Source of the DNA: Elymus sibiricus
Taxonomy: Eukaryota; Streptophyta; Magnoliopsida; Poales; Poaceae
Length of the DNA: 64,000 nucleotides
Direction of reading: 5' to 3'
Assembly: GCA_039707655.1 (NCBI GenBank)
Contig: CM077668.1
Span: 396,641,630 to 396,705,629 of the forward strand
Part shown: in pieces, positions 43,630 through 56,467 of the stretch
Layout: every line of letters starts with the position of its first letter
Numbering within the stretch: the stretch's first letter is position 1
The notes under the pieces: generated by a model
What the model saw: only the letters and a program-made list of their open reading frames with translations
The model's database searches: none
What the model was told of the DNA's origin: nothing
Made by a program: the position numbers and the translations under genes

Positions 43630-45956
43630 TGTCTAACAACATAACTTCCAGAATAGGATTACCGTACCACTCTGGTGCGGAACGTACTCTGGTCGACCTA
43701 CAAAGTTCAGTAGTAACTTGATCTGAAGTTTCATGATCTTTATCATTATCTTCCTCTCTTATTGGTGTAGGCATCACGGGAACGGTTTTCTCTGATGAGC
43801 TACTTTCCAATTCGAGAGAAGGTACAATTACCTCATCAAGTTCTACTTTCCTCCCACTCACTTCTTTCGAGAGAAACTCCTTCTCTAGAAAGGACCGATT
43901 CTTGGCAACAAAGACCTTGCCTTCGGATCTGTGGTAGAAGGTGTACCCAATTGTTTCTTTAGGGTATCCTATGAAGACGCACTTCTCCGCTTTGGGTTCG
44001 AGCTTATCAGGTTGAAGCTTTTTCACATAAGCATCGCATCCCCAAACTTTAAGAAACGACAGCTTAGGTTTCTTGCCAAACCATAGTTCATACGGTGTCG
44101 TCTCAACGGATTTAGACGGTGCCCTATTTAACGTGAATGCAGCTATCTCAAATGCATAACCCCAAAACGATAGTGGCAAATCGGTAAGAGACATCATAGA
44201 ACGCACCATATCCAATAAAGTACGGTTACGACGTTCGGACACACCATTACGCTGTGGTGTTCCAAGTGGCGTGAGTTGTGAAACAATTCCACATTTTCTT
44301 AAATGAAGGCCAAACTCGTAACTCAAATATTCGCCTCCGCGATCAGATCGTAGAAACTTTATTTTCTTGTTACGATGATTCTCTACTTCACTCTGAAATT
44401 CTTTGAACTTTTCAAATGTTTTAGACTTGTGTTTCATCAAGTAGATATACCCATATCTACTCAAATCATCTGTGAAGGTTAGAAAATAACGATACCCGCC
44501 GCGTGCTTCAACATTCATCGGACCGCATACATCGGTATGTATTATTTCCAACAAATCAGTAGCTCGCTCCATTGTTCCGGAGAACGGAGTTTTAGTCATC
44601 TTGCACATGAGGCATGGTTCGCAAGTATCAAATGATTCATAATCAAGAGATTCCAAAAGTCCATCCGCATGGAGTTTCTTCATGCGCTTTACACCAATAT
44701 GACCTAAACGGCAGTGCCACAAGTATGTTGCACTATCATCATCAACTTTGCATCTTTTGGCATCAATATTATGAATATGTGTATCACTACGATCGAGATT
44801 CAACAAGAATAGACCATTCACAAAAGGTGCGTGACCAGAAAATATGTTACTCATATAAATAGAACAACCATTATTCTCTGACTTAAATGAATAACCGTCT
44901 CGCAATAAACAAGATCCAGATATAATGCCGACGGCGATCACATCAACCTTGGAACCATTCCCGACGCGCATCGTCACCTCGTCCTTAGCCAATCTTCGCT
45001 TATTCCGTAGCTCCTGTTTCGAGTTACAAATATGAGCAACCGAACCAGTATCAAATACCCAGGCGCTACTGCGAGCATTAGTGAGGAACACATCAATAAC
45101 TTGTATATCAAATATACCTTTGCTCACTTTGCCATCCTTCTTATCCGCCAAATACTTGGGGCAGTTTCGCTTCCAGTGACTAGTCCCTTTGCAGTAGAAG
45201 CACTCTGTTTCAGGCCTGGGTCCAGCTTTGGGTTTCTTCGTGGGAGCGGCAACTTGCTTGCCGTTCTTCTTGAAGTTCCCCTTCTTTCCCTTGCCCTTTT
45301 TCTTGAAACTAGTGGTTTTGTTAACCATCAACACTTGATGCTCCTTCTTGATTTCTACCTCCGCTGATTTTAGCATCGCGAAGAGCTTGGGAATTGTCTT
45401 CTCCATCCCTTGCATATTATAGCTCATCACGAAGCCTTTATAGCTTGGTGGCAGTGACTAAAGAACTCTGTCAATAACACTCTCAACCGGAAGATCAATT
45501 CCCAGCTGAGTCAAGTGGTTGTGGTACCCAGACATTCTGAGTATGTGTTCACTGACAGAATTATTCTCCTCCATCTTACAGCTAAAGAACTTGTTGGAGA
45601 CTTCATATCTCTCAACCCGGGGATTAGCTTGAAATATCAATTTCAGCTCTTGGAACATCTCATATGCTCCGTGGCGTTCAAAACGCTTTTGCAGTCCCGG
45701 TTCTAAGCCGTAGAGCATGGCACACTGAACTATCGAGTAGTCATCAGATCGAGCCTGCCAGGCGTTCACAACGTCTGCAGCAGCTCCTGCAGCAGGTCCA
45801 TCACCTAGCGGTGCATCAAGGACATAATTCTTCTGTGCAGCAATGAGGATAATCCTCAAGTTACGGACCCAGTCCGTGTAGTTGCTACCATCATCTTTCA
45901 ACTTTAGCTTTCTCTAGAAACACATTAAAATTCAATGGAACAGTAGCACGGGCCAT

Positions 45957-47192
45957 TTATCTACAACATAGATATGCAAAGAAACTATCAAGACTAAGTT
46001 CATGATAAATTAAGTTCAATTAATCAAATTACTAATGAACTCCCACTTAAATTAACATCCCTCAAGTTAACTAAGTGATACATGATCCAAATCAACTAGC
46101 CCATGTCCGATCATCACGTGAGATGGGATAGTCATCAATGGTGAACATCTCCATGTTGATCATATCTATTATATGACTCACGTTCGACCTTTCGGTCTCC
46201 AATGTTCCGAGACCATGTCTGTACATGATAGGCTCGTCAAGTTTAACCCAAGTATTCTGCTTGTGTAAAACTGGCTTACACCCGTTGTATGTGAACGTAG
46301 AATCTATCACACCCGATCATCACGAGGTGCTTCGAAACGATGAACTTTAGCAACGGTGCATACTCGGGGAGAACACTTTTATCTTGAAATTTAGTGAAGG
46401 GATCATCTTATAATGCTACCGTCGTTCTAATCAAAATAAGATGCATAAAGGATAAACATCACATGCAATCAAAATATGTGACATGATATGGCCATCATCT
46501 TGTGCTTTTGATCTCCATCTCCAAAGCATCGTCATGATCTCCATCGTCACCGGCTCGACACCTTGATCTCCATCGTTGCGTCGTGATCGTCTCGCCAACT
46601 ATTGCTTCTACAACTATTGCTAACGCATAGCGATAAAGTAAAGCAATTACATGGCGCTTGCACTTCATACAATAAAGAGACAACCATAAGGCTCCTGCCG
46701 GTTGCCGATAAATTACAAAACATGATCATCTCATACAATAACGTATATCACATCATGTCTTGACCATATCACATCACAGCATACCCTGCAAAAACAAGTT
46801 AGATGTCCTCTACTTTGTTGTTGCAAGTTTTACGTGGCTGCTACGGGCTTCTAGCAAGAACCGTTCTTACCTACGACACAAAACCACAACGGTGATTTAT
46901 CAAGTTTGCTGTTTTAACCTTCAACAAGGACCGGCCGCAGTCAAATTCGATTCAACTAAAGTAGGAGAAACAGACACCCGCCAGCCACCTTTATGCAAAA
47001 CAAGTTGCATGTCTGTCGGTGGAACCGGTCTCATGTACGTGGACATGTAAGGTTGGTCCGGGCCGCTTCATCTTACAATACCGCCGAATCAAAATAAGAC
47101 GTTGGTGGTAAGCAGTATGACGATCACCGCCCACAACTCTTTGTGTTCTACTCGTGCATATCATCTACGCATAAACCTGGCTCTAATACCAT
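45957..47192 (-). other. Leader of element B
   Basis: Untranslated region between 5' LTR and gag, collinear with the leaders of A and C but diverged. It includes GATCTCCATC repeats (about 46508-46580) and the primer site at 47192-47176. No gene was seen. Confidence 0.6.
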
Positions 47193-48937
47193 TGATGGAT
47201 AACGTTGCATGGAAAACAAAAAAAATTCTACGCACACGCAAGATCTATCCATGGATATGCATAGCTACGAGAGGGGGAGGGTGTCTACGTACCCTCGTAG
47301 ACCGTAAGCGGAAGCGTTAGAACAACGCGGTTGATGTCGTCGAACAACTTCACGATCCAACCGACCGAGCACCGAACGTACGGCACCTCCGCGTTCAGCA
47401 CATGTTCAGCTCGGTGATGTCCTCGACTTCTTGATCCAGCAAGATGGCGAGGTAGTGGATGAGTTCCGGCAGCACGACGGCGTGGTGACGGTGATGGTGA
47501 TGCTATCTCCGCAGGGCTTCGCCCAAGCACTGCGAAAATATGACCGAGGGACTGAACTGTGGAGGGGGGCGCCGCACACGGCTAAGACAATGTTGTGTCT
47601 CCTTTGGGGCACCCCCTCTCCTCTATTTATATATGTGTAGGGGCTTGGAGTAGAAGGAATAGTGCCACGTGAACAGTAACCGTGAATAGTATACACGTGG
47701 ACTTGGACTCCAAAGTCCAATCCTATTCCTACTAGGACTCTCCCTTTTTTCCTTCCCTAGCTGCGTGGGCTTTTGAGGACTTGGTGCGCCTGGCCCAATA
47801 AGGCCAGGGCGCCTCCCCTTAGCCCATGTCAGCCCTTGGGACGTAGTGGACCCACTTGTGGACTTCCGGACCCCTCCGGAATCCTCCGGAACCTTCTGGA
47901 AGCTTCCCGGTACAATACTGAAAAAAAACTGCACCTTTTTCCGGAACCCAAAATATGACTTCCCATATATAAATCTTTACCTCTTGACCATTCCGAGACT
48001 CCTCGTGATGTCCGGGATCTCATCCGGGACTCCGAACAATATTCGGTTACCAATTCACATAACTCATATAACACTATATCGTCAACGAACGTTAAGCATG
48101 CGGACCCTACGGGTTCGGGAATGATGTAGACATGACTGAGATGCCTCTCCGGTCAATAACCAATAGCGGAACCTGGATGCTCATATTGGTTCCTACATAT
48201 TCCACAAAGATCTTATCGGTCGAACCGTAATGACAACATACGTAATTCCCTTTGTCTGTCGGTATGTTACTTGCCCGAGATTCGATCGTCGGTATCTCCA
48301 TACCTAGTTCAATCTCGTTACCGGCAAGTCTCTTTACTCGTTCCGTAATACATCATCCTGTAACTAACTCCTTAGTCACTTTGCTTGCAAGCTTCTTATG
48401 ATGTGCATTACCGAGAGGGCCCAGAGATACTTCTCCGAAACACGGAGTGACAAATCCCAGTCTCGATCCATGCCAACTCAACGGACACCTTCGGAGATAC
48501 CTGTAGAGCATCTTTATGATCACCCAGTTACGTTGTGACGTTTGATAGCACACAAGGTATTCCTCCGGTATCCGGGAGTTGCATGATCTCATGGTCTGAG
48601 CAACATGTATTTGACATTCAAGAAAGCAGTAGCAATAAACAGAATGATCATATGCTAAGCTAACGGATGGGTCTTGTCCATCACATCATTCTCCTAATGA
48701 TGTGATCCCGTTATCAAATGACAACTCATGTCTATGGTTAGGAAACCTTAACCATCTTTGATCAACGAGCTAGTCTAGTAGAGACTCACTAGGGACACGA
48801 TATTTGTTTATGTATTCACACATGTATTTAAGTTTCCAGTCAATACAACTCTAGCATGAATAATAAACCTTTATCATGAACAAGGAAATATAAAATAATA
48901 ACAACTTTATTATTGCCTCTAGGGCATATTTCCATCA
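47193..48937 (-). repeat. 5' LTR of element B
   Basis: 1745 bp. TATA box at 47631-47624. The last bases next to the leader read GTTATCCATCA where the 3' LTR has GTTCCCCATCA. No palindrome array. Confidence 0.92.
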
Positions 48938-49774
48938 GCACCCGCCTTCGGTTAGTCGGTGTAGGCGGCGTAGTCGAGGTCGGCGGTGACGATGGACATG
49001 TCAGAGAGGCAATCGGGGCACGGTGGCCGCGGGAGCGAGCGGTGGCGGCGACGGCGTCTCGGGCGAGGAGAAGAACGGGCGAGGGAGAGGCGATGGGGAA
49101 AACTGGGGTGGACTAGGGTTTCGGGGGAGGGGAGAGCGGCTCAGGGCTGCCCTTAACGGCGCCGGGGACGGCTCGGATGGCCAACTGCGAGGCGGCTGTC
49201 GCCGTGTTGGTGCGCGCGCGTGACAGTGCGCGGGGAGGAGGACGACGACCGGCTGGGCTGGGCCTGGCCGCACTGTGCACTCAAGGCCCAGTGCGCCAGT
49301 AAGTCTCTGCCCGTTTTCTTTTTATTTTTCTATTTCTTTTCTTTACTTCTGTTTTGCAAATTGTTCGGCCACTAGTTGACTTTTGTAAATTGTGTGACTT
49401 GGTTCAATAATTATAAGGCAATATTACGTACCACCCGATATTGGTCTGGTGAAAATATGATTTCATTTGCAAATTTTATTAAATAAAATGATATTAAATG
49501 TTGCTGTTTGCTACTGTTTTAGGTTGATAGAGTCACTTAGTGATTTTAGGTGATGTTGTTTTCCTGAACATAATTAGAAATAGATTATTTTCTATTTACT
49601 GAACATTTTTATTTCCATGTTGGAACAACTTTTATTTTCACTTTAAATTTGAACTTCAATTTCATTTGGAATTTGAAATGAGATATGATGCAAATGATGA
49701 TCAAGCACTGTTAAGCATGGTGACTTGGCACTTTCAAAAGGTGATCACTGTGGCTATTACATGGGGGTGTTACA
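48938..49774 (-). other. Fourth piece of the element G 3' LTR
   Basis: GC-rich to about 49,280, then AT-rich. It contains the LTR start (minus-strand TGTAACACCCCCATG at 49774). Short GC-rich frames at 49,001-49,273 have no recognisable domain. Confidence 0.75.
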
Positions 49775-49790
49775 ACTCCCCTCCTCTAAC
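49775..49790 (-). other. Polypurine tract of element G
   Basis: Minus-strand GTTAGAGGAGGGGAGT lies exactly between the pol stop region and the LTR start. This fixes the LTR boundary and the element's orientation. Confidence 0.8.
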
Positions 49791-49810
49791 AAGAATTCTC
49801 GTCCCGAGAA

Positions 49811-52800
49811 TTAAGAGGTAGGTTGAAAGAAAGCGGGGTATTCTTCACGAAGACGATCTTCACGTTCCCAAGTGGCTTCATCTTCAGAATGATTCGACCA
49901 CTGAACCTTAAGGAACTTGATCGACTTCTGACGGGTTCGACGCTCAGCTTGATCGAGAATGCGGATCGGATACTCTTGATAAGAAAGATCATCTCGCAAT
50001 TCAAGCACTTCATGATCCACAGCTCGGATAGGATCCTTGAAGCAGCGTCGGAGTTGTGACACATGAAAGACATCATGCACCTGAGAAAGGTTTGGCGGCA
50101 ACTCCAATTGATATGCCACTTCTCCACGACGGGCGAGAATACGGAACGGGCCAATGTAGCGAGGAGCTAACTTGCCCTTGATCCCGAAACGATGAGTGCC
50201 TTTCATAGGAGTAACACGAAGGTATGCCTGTTCACCAGGTTGATCAACCATTACCTTGGGTTTTCGATCATAGTTGCTCTTTTGACAAGACTGAGCAGCT
50301 TTCAAATGTTCACGGACAATGCGGACTTGCTCTTCAGCTTGTTGAATAATGTCCGGTCCGACGAGGGATCGTTCCCCAGTTTCTGACCAATTCAGAGGGG
50401 TTCGGCATTTTCGTCCATAAAGAACTTCAAATGGTGCCATCTTCAGACTAGCTTGATAGCTATTATTGTAAGAGAATTCGGCATATGGGAGAGATTCCTC
50501 CCATTTCTTACCGAATGAGATGACACAAGCTCGAAGCATATCCTCAAGCACTTGATTGACTCATTCAACTTGTCCCTGAGACTGAGGGTGAAAGGCGGTG
50601 CTGAAGGACAGATGAGTTCCCATAGCTTCTTGGAAACTGTTCCAAAACCTGGAAGTGAAGAGGCTGCCACGGTCTGAACTGATCTCCAACGGAACACCGT
50701 GGAGTGACACAATTCGGGAAACATACAAGTCTGCTAACTGACTAGCAGTGATTGTCTCCTTGACTGGCAGAAAGTGAGCAACCTTGGAGAATCGGTCAAT
50801 GACGACAAAGATAGCATCATGACCCTTCTGGGATCTGGGAAATCCAGTAATGAAATCCATTTCGACTTTGTCCCATTTCCATTCAGGAATATCAAGTGGT
50901 TGCAGAGTTCCAGCAGGCCTTTGATGTTCTGCTTTGATGCGACGGCAAACGTCGCACTCAGCGACATACTGAGCAATATCTCGCTTCATATCAGGCCACC
51001 AATATCTCTGTCGGATGTCTTGGTACATCTTGGTACTGCCAGGGTGAATTGAAAGAGGCGTATCATGAGCTTCTTTCATGACGCGCGGGGTCAGATTCAG
51101 GTGTCCCGTTCTAGGAACCACTAAGCGGTTTTTGAAGTACAAGGCGCCATCAGTAGCAATGGTGAAAAATAAGGGCTTTCCCCTTTTGATATCTCGCTTA
51201 ATTTTCTCGACCTCAGAGTCAGCCTTCTGTATATGCTTGATGAGGTCATCGAGCTCTGATTCAACAACCAGGGTATTGAGATGACCCTGTGGAACAATGT
51301 GAAGGTTCAACTTGTGAAGTTCTTCATAAAGCATAGGTTGCGCTTCCTGAACCATGAGGTTGTTGCAATAAGCCTTGCGACTCAAAGCATCGGCCATTAC
51401 ATTAGCCTTGCCAGGGGTATAAGAAATATTCATGTCATAGTCAGCTATTGTCTCGAGCCATGTTTGTTGACGGAGGTTCAGATCTGGTTGGGTATACAGA
51501 TACTTCAAACTCTGGTGGTCCGTGTATATTTCGCAACGATTACCGAGGTAATGTCGCCACAGTTTCAGAGCATAAATAACTGCAGCAAGCTCGAGATCAT
51601 GTACTGGATAGTTTTCCTCGTGAGGACGCAATTGACGAGAGCCAAAAGCAATTACTTTGCGCTCTTGCATTAGGACACAGCCTAATCCTTGACGAGATGC
51701 ATCACAGTAAATCACGAAATCCTTTTGGGAATCCGGGGGTGCTAGCACTGGGGCAGATGTCAGCTTATCTTTAAGTGTCTGAAAGTTTTCCTGACATTTT
51801 TCTGTCCACTCGAATTTAAAACCTTTGTGAAGCAGATCAGTCAGAGGCTTAGCAATCTTGGAGAAGTTCTCGACGAATCGGCGGCAATAGCTAGCGAGAC
51901 CGAGAAAACTCCTGACTTGCTTGACATTCTTCGGAGGAGTCCAGTCAAGAATGGCCTGAACTCGTTCTGGGTTGACAGCGATGCCATCTTTGGAAATCAC
52001 GTGACCAAGATAGGTCACCTCAGATAACCAGAATTCACATTTGGAAAATTTGGCATATAGTTGATGTTCTCGAAGTTTCTCCAATACCAGCCGAAGATGT
52101 ACGGCGTGTTCTTCTTCGTTCTTGGAAAATATAAGGATGTCATCCAAATAAACCACGATGAATTTGTCGAGGTAGTCCATGAAGATATAGTTCATCAATC
52201 GAGAGAAGGTTGCTGGAGCATTAGTTAATCCGAAGGACATGACGGTGTACTCGTATGATCCATAGCGAGTAACAAAAGCGGTCTTCGGAATATCCTCCTC
52301 ACGAACTCGGATCTGATGATAACCCAACCTTAAGTCGAGTTTAGAGAACACAGAGGATCCAGCAAGCTGATCATAAAGATCGTTGATCCGGGGAAGTGGA
52401 TATTTGTTCTGGATTGTTGCTTGGTTAATGGACCGATAGTCCTGGACCAATCGGTTCGTTCCATCCTTCTTCTTAACAAAGAGAGAAGGTGCTCCCCAGG
52501 CAGAGGAACTGGGACGGATGAAACCCTTTTTAAGTGACTTGTCGATTTCTTCCTTAAGCTCGAGAAGTTCATGCGGAGGCATCTTATAGGGACGCTTCGC
52601 AATAGGGGTAGTGCCAGGTTTCAAGTCGATGACGAACTCGACAGCTCTAGCCGGGGGTATTCCTGGAAGCTCTTCTGGAAAGACGTCCGGAAAATCACGA
52701 ACGACTGGAACGTTCTCAATTCCCTCAAGAGGTGAGGCATTTAAAGCATTCAGAGCATATATCTGAGCTTTGGCATTCCGGGTAATTCGGGCAGTGTAGT

Positions 52801-54244
52801 TCACTATCTCATCGGAAGGGTGAAGAAGTTGGACGACTTTGGTGGCACAATTGATCGAAGCAATGTGAGCTTTCAACCAATCCATTCCCAGAATGAGATC
52901 TATGGTGGAAGACTTCACAACAACGGGGGAGGCAAGGAATTCTAATCCTTCAATTTCGATGGTGACGTTAGGTGCCATCATAGAGGTGTGACAATGGCCT
53001 CCAGGGGTGCGGACAACCATGGGCAGGTTCATCTCTTGAAATGCAATGTCATGTGATAATGCAAATGCTACTGACATGAATGAATGCGATGCTCCTGAAT
53101 CAAATAAAACAGAAGTGGGTACTGAGTTAACGAGAAGGGTACCCATCACAGTAGCAGGTTGATCCTGAACTTCTTCAATATCAATGTTGTAAGCATGTCC
53201 ACGACCATAAGCAGAAGACCCAGTATTATAGTTGCGGGTCTGATTGTTGTCACGACCATTGCCACGGCCATTACGAGGGAATGCCAACTGATTCTGATTC
53301 TGGCGGCAGTCCTTGGCAAGGTGACCTGGTTTGCGACACTTGAAGCACAGACCATCTTCAGGACGAGGAGGAGCATTGCTTGGAGCAGCTGGAGCTCTTG
53401 GCTGCCTCGGTGGTGGAGGAGGCAGACGGGGTGCAGCATAGGAAGTCCTTGGCGCAGGGGCAGTTGGACGGTACTTGCTGTTGGGAATCCAGATCTTACG
53501 CCTTTGTCCTGAGCTCGAAGATGAGCCAATATCACGGTGGCGCTTCTGTGATTCCTTGTGCTCCATCTGGGCGGTCTCAATCCGGATAGCCTTGTTCACG
53601 AGAGTGGCAAAGTCGGTGAAGTCTTGAGTAGCAAGGGCAAGCTTAAGGTCTGGGTGGAGTCCATTGAGGAACTTCTCCTGTCTACGAGCATCAGTGGCTA
53701 TGTCTTCTTCAGCATAGCGAGACAGATTAAGGAATTCCCGTTGATAGGCTTCAATGGTCTTGTTGCCCTGAGTGAGGTTGCGGAACTCTGTCTTCTTCCG
53801 GTCCATGATTCCCTGAGGAATGTAACGGGCACGGAAGGCAGCCTGAAACTCGACCCAAGTAACGACTGTCCCAGCAGGCAGTGTACGCTTGTGGGTGGAC
53901 CACCATTGAGCAGCGGGGCCCTTCAAGAAGTAGGACGCGAAAGTGACAAAGTTGGCAGGGGCGACATCGGCAGATTCCATCTCGTGGGTGATGTCGTGAA
54001 GCCAGTCATCGGCATCCAGTGGCTGTTCGGAATTGCGATAAATAGTGGGGTTGAGACGCACAAACTCCTACAGAGTTATTGAAGCAGGGTTCTGATTCTG
54101 ATTGTTCTGGTGCGGAAACTGAGCCATGATATTAGTCATGAACTGACGGTTCAGCTCGAATTGATGCATCATAGCTGCCATATAGTCTGGCGGTGGTGGG
54201 TTTTCGGGGGCACGACCACGACCACGAGCACCTGGTCTAACCAT
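49811..54244 (-). pseudogene. Gypsy Gag-Pol polyprotein of element G
   Basis: ATG at 54244 (MVRPGARGRGRAPENPPPP). Gag has [10 protein letters not shown] and a CCHC knuckle ([14 protein letters not shown], about 53345-53300). Protease [10 protein letters not shown] (about 53115-53085), RT with YLDDILIFS (about 52155-52130), RNase H ([11 protein letters not shown]), integrase (HPGS...CDVCRRIK, then [19 protein letters not shown]) and a C-terminal chromodomain-like stretch (FLKVQWSNHSEDEATWERE) follow, ending at 49811. Two nonsense codons break it: TAG at 54070-54068 (a CAG is expected) and TGA at 50563-50561 in GQVE*VNQV (CGA expected). No frameshift was seen over 1.4 kb of codons, so the frame decayed recently. 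Confidence 0.9.
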
Positions 54245-54554
54245 CCTGCTAAAAATTTAATAGGGGGTAGTTTAGTAAAAGCAACTGCAAGTGTTTATCG
54301 ACAAGCATGATGTAACACGACAATGAATAAGCAGTGCAATAGATACATAACAGTAGTCAATCAAGACATACAGATCCATACACAGAGTCGGTTACATGCG
54401 GACAGCATAACGTCGCGATTTTTAAACATCTAGACATACTAGGCGGCGCGCAGGCACGCGGTGAGGAATACACAACGAGACATAGCAAAGGCTACATCAA
54501 CGTCGGGGAAAACCACTGAAACGGGGTAACTGCAAGTGCGGACGACGAGTGCTC
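54245..54554 (-). other. Spacer between upstream frame and gag of element G
   Basis: The upstream frame's TGA is at 54499-54497, leaving about 250 bp before the gag ATG. No primer site or repeat is evident. 54550-54554 is the TGCTC duplication of element C. Confidence 0.5.
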
Positions 54555-56417
54555 TGTTGGGGAACGTTGCATGGGAAACAAAAATTTTCCTACGCACACA
54601 CAAGATCTATCCATGGTGATGAGCATCTACGAGAGGGAGAGTGAATCTACATACCCTTGTAGATCGCTAAGCGGAAGCGTTAATAAACGCGGTTGATGTA
54701 GTCGAACGTCTTCGCGATCCAAATCGCCGAGCGTCCCGCGATCCAATCACGATCCTTCCGATCTAGTGCCGAACGGACGGCACCTCCGCGTTCAACACAC
54801 GTACGGCTTGATGACGCCTTCACCTCCTCGATCCAGCGAGCGATGGTGAAGTAGTGGTTGAGTTCCAGCAGCACGACGGCGTGGTGATGGTGGTGAGGAA
54901 CAATCTCTGCAGGGCTTCGCCAAGCACTACGGAGATTATGACGGAGGAACTAGAGGGTTAGGGTTGCCGCACACGGCTTGGGGAAATCTTGATGTGTCCC
55001 GTGTGCTAGCCCTGCCCCTCTATTTATATGTTGAGCCTTGGGGTCTAAACTTGGAGTAAAAGCCTCCTCCAGGTCGGTTTTGCCCGCACAAGGTCGGTTT
55101 GGCCCGCAGGGAAAGAGTCCAACTCGGACCCTGCCGAATCGTGCACAACCGCACACAAGCGGTAGTACCGCTTCACACAAGCGGTAGTACCGCTTGGGCG
55201 GTAGTACCGCTTCACACAAGCGGTAGTACCGCTCGGGCGGTAGTACCGCTTCACACAAGCGGTAGTACCGCTTACGCGGCAGCAAAACTACTTTTTGCAC
55301 TTTCCAATACCTCGTGGGCTTTATCCCTTTGGCCCATATAAAGTGTTGCTGCACCCGAACACTTCGGTAAACATCCGGAACCCATTCCGGTGAACTCCGG
55401 AACTCTTTCGGAGATCAAAACACTATTATCACATATATCAATCTTTACCTCCGGACTATTCCGGAGATCCTCGTCATGTCCGGGATCTTATCCGGGACTC
55501 CGAACAACCTTCGGTCACCAACATAATAACTCAACTATACTAATCGTCACCAAACGTTAAGTGTGTAGACCCTGCGGGTTCGAGAACTATGTAGACATGA
55601 CCGAGACACCTCTACGGCCAATAACCAATAGCGGGACCTGGATGCCCATATTGGCTCCTACATATTCTACGAAGATCTTTATCGGTCGAACCTCTATGTC
55701 AAGGATTCAGTTAATCCCGTATGCTGTTCCCTTTGTTCTTCGGTATGTTACTTGCCCGAGATTCGATCGTCGGTATCTCTATACCTAGTTCAATCTCGTT
55801 ACCGGCAAGTCTCTTTACTCGTTCCGTAATACAAGATCCTGTGGCTAACTCTTTAGTCACTTTGCTTGCAAGGCTCAATGTGATGTTGTATTACCGAGTG
55901 GGCCCTGAGATACCTCTCCGTCACACGGAGTAACAAATCCCAGTCTTGATCCATGCCAACCCAACAGACACCCTCGGAGATACCTGTAGAGCACCTTTAT
56001 AGTCACCCAGTTACGTTGCGACGTTTGATACACACAAGGTATTCCTCCGGTGTCAGTGAGTTGCATGATCTCATGGTCAAAGGAACAGATACTTGACATG
56101 CAGAAAACAATAGCAATAAACTGACACGATCAAATGCTACGTTTACAGTTTGGGTCTTGTCCATCACATCATTCTACTAATGATGTGATCCCGTTATCAA
56201 ATGACATCTCATGTCAATGGCTAGGAAACCTTAACCATCTTTGATCAACAAGCTAGTCAACTAGAGGCTTACTAGGGACACAGTGTTGTCTATGCACCCA
56301 CACATGTATTTGAGTTTCCAATCAATACAATTATAGCATGGATAATAAACGATTATCATGAACAAGGAAATATAATAATAACCAATTTATTATTGCCTCT
56401 AGGGCATATTTCCAACA
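54555..56417 (-). repeat. 3' LTR of element C
   Basis: 1863 bp, TATA box 55028-55021, six palindrome units. Confidence 0.95.
55158..55272. repeat. Palindrome array in the C 3' LTR (6 units)
   Basis: Six AGCGGTAGTACCGCT-type units. Compared with the 5' LTR of the same element, an extra 38-39 bp pair of units is present. Confidence 0.95.
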
Positions 56418-56467
56418 GTCTCCCACTTGCACTAGAGTCAATAATCTAGTTCACATCACTATGTGAT

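Larger units (their letters stand above)
33024..45956 (-). pseudogene. Copia Gag-Pol of element B, broken and split
   Basis: Start ATG 45956. A one-base insertion near 45903 shifts the frame after about 17 codons. Gag continues to a TAG at 45460-45458, where A and C have a Gln codon. Then follow a CCHC knuckle, protease FDTGSVAHICN, integrase (HCRLGHIGVK, RSDRGGEYLS, NGVSERRNRT) and the junction with element A at 43635. Beyond A, from 34608, come RT (YVDDILLIG) and RNase H (DASFDTDPDDSKSQTGYVF) to a stop at 33024-33026. A TGA at 33929-33927 interrupts the RT/RNase H border. Relative to A, 78 bp (26 codons) are missing near 44927, between protease and integrase. Domain order is Copia-type. Confidence 0.9.
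31248..48937 (-). mobile_element. Element B: Ty1/Copia retrotransposon, split by element A
   Basis: Flanked by GCACC (31243-31247, 48938-48942). LTRs run TGATGGAAATATGCCC to CGTTCCCCATCA on the minus strand (5' LTR 48937-47193, 3' LTR 32990-31248). A near-canonical initiator-Met primer site and a CAAGTGGGAGAC tract lie next to the LTRs. The polyprotein has four lesions and is dead. Without A the element is about 8.7 kb. The LTRs resemble the BARE/Angela/WIS group of Triticeae Copia elements; exact family is not asserted. Confidence 0.92.
13511..49774 (-). repeat. 3' LTR of element G in four pieces
   Basis: Pieces: 13511-14549, 22017-22973, 29994-31247 and 48938-49774, about 4.1 kb once target duplications are counted once. 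The second, third and fourth junctions are fixed by duplications CCCAC, AAG and GCACC. The piece at 30,600-31,247 and 48,938-49,280 is GC-rich, while 30,000-30,590 and 49,300-49,770 are AT-rich. No genuine gene was found in any piece; open frames here are short and overlap on both strands. Confidence 0.82.
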
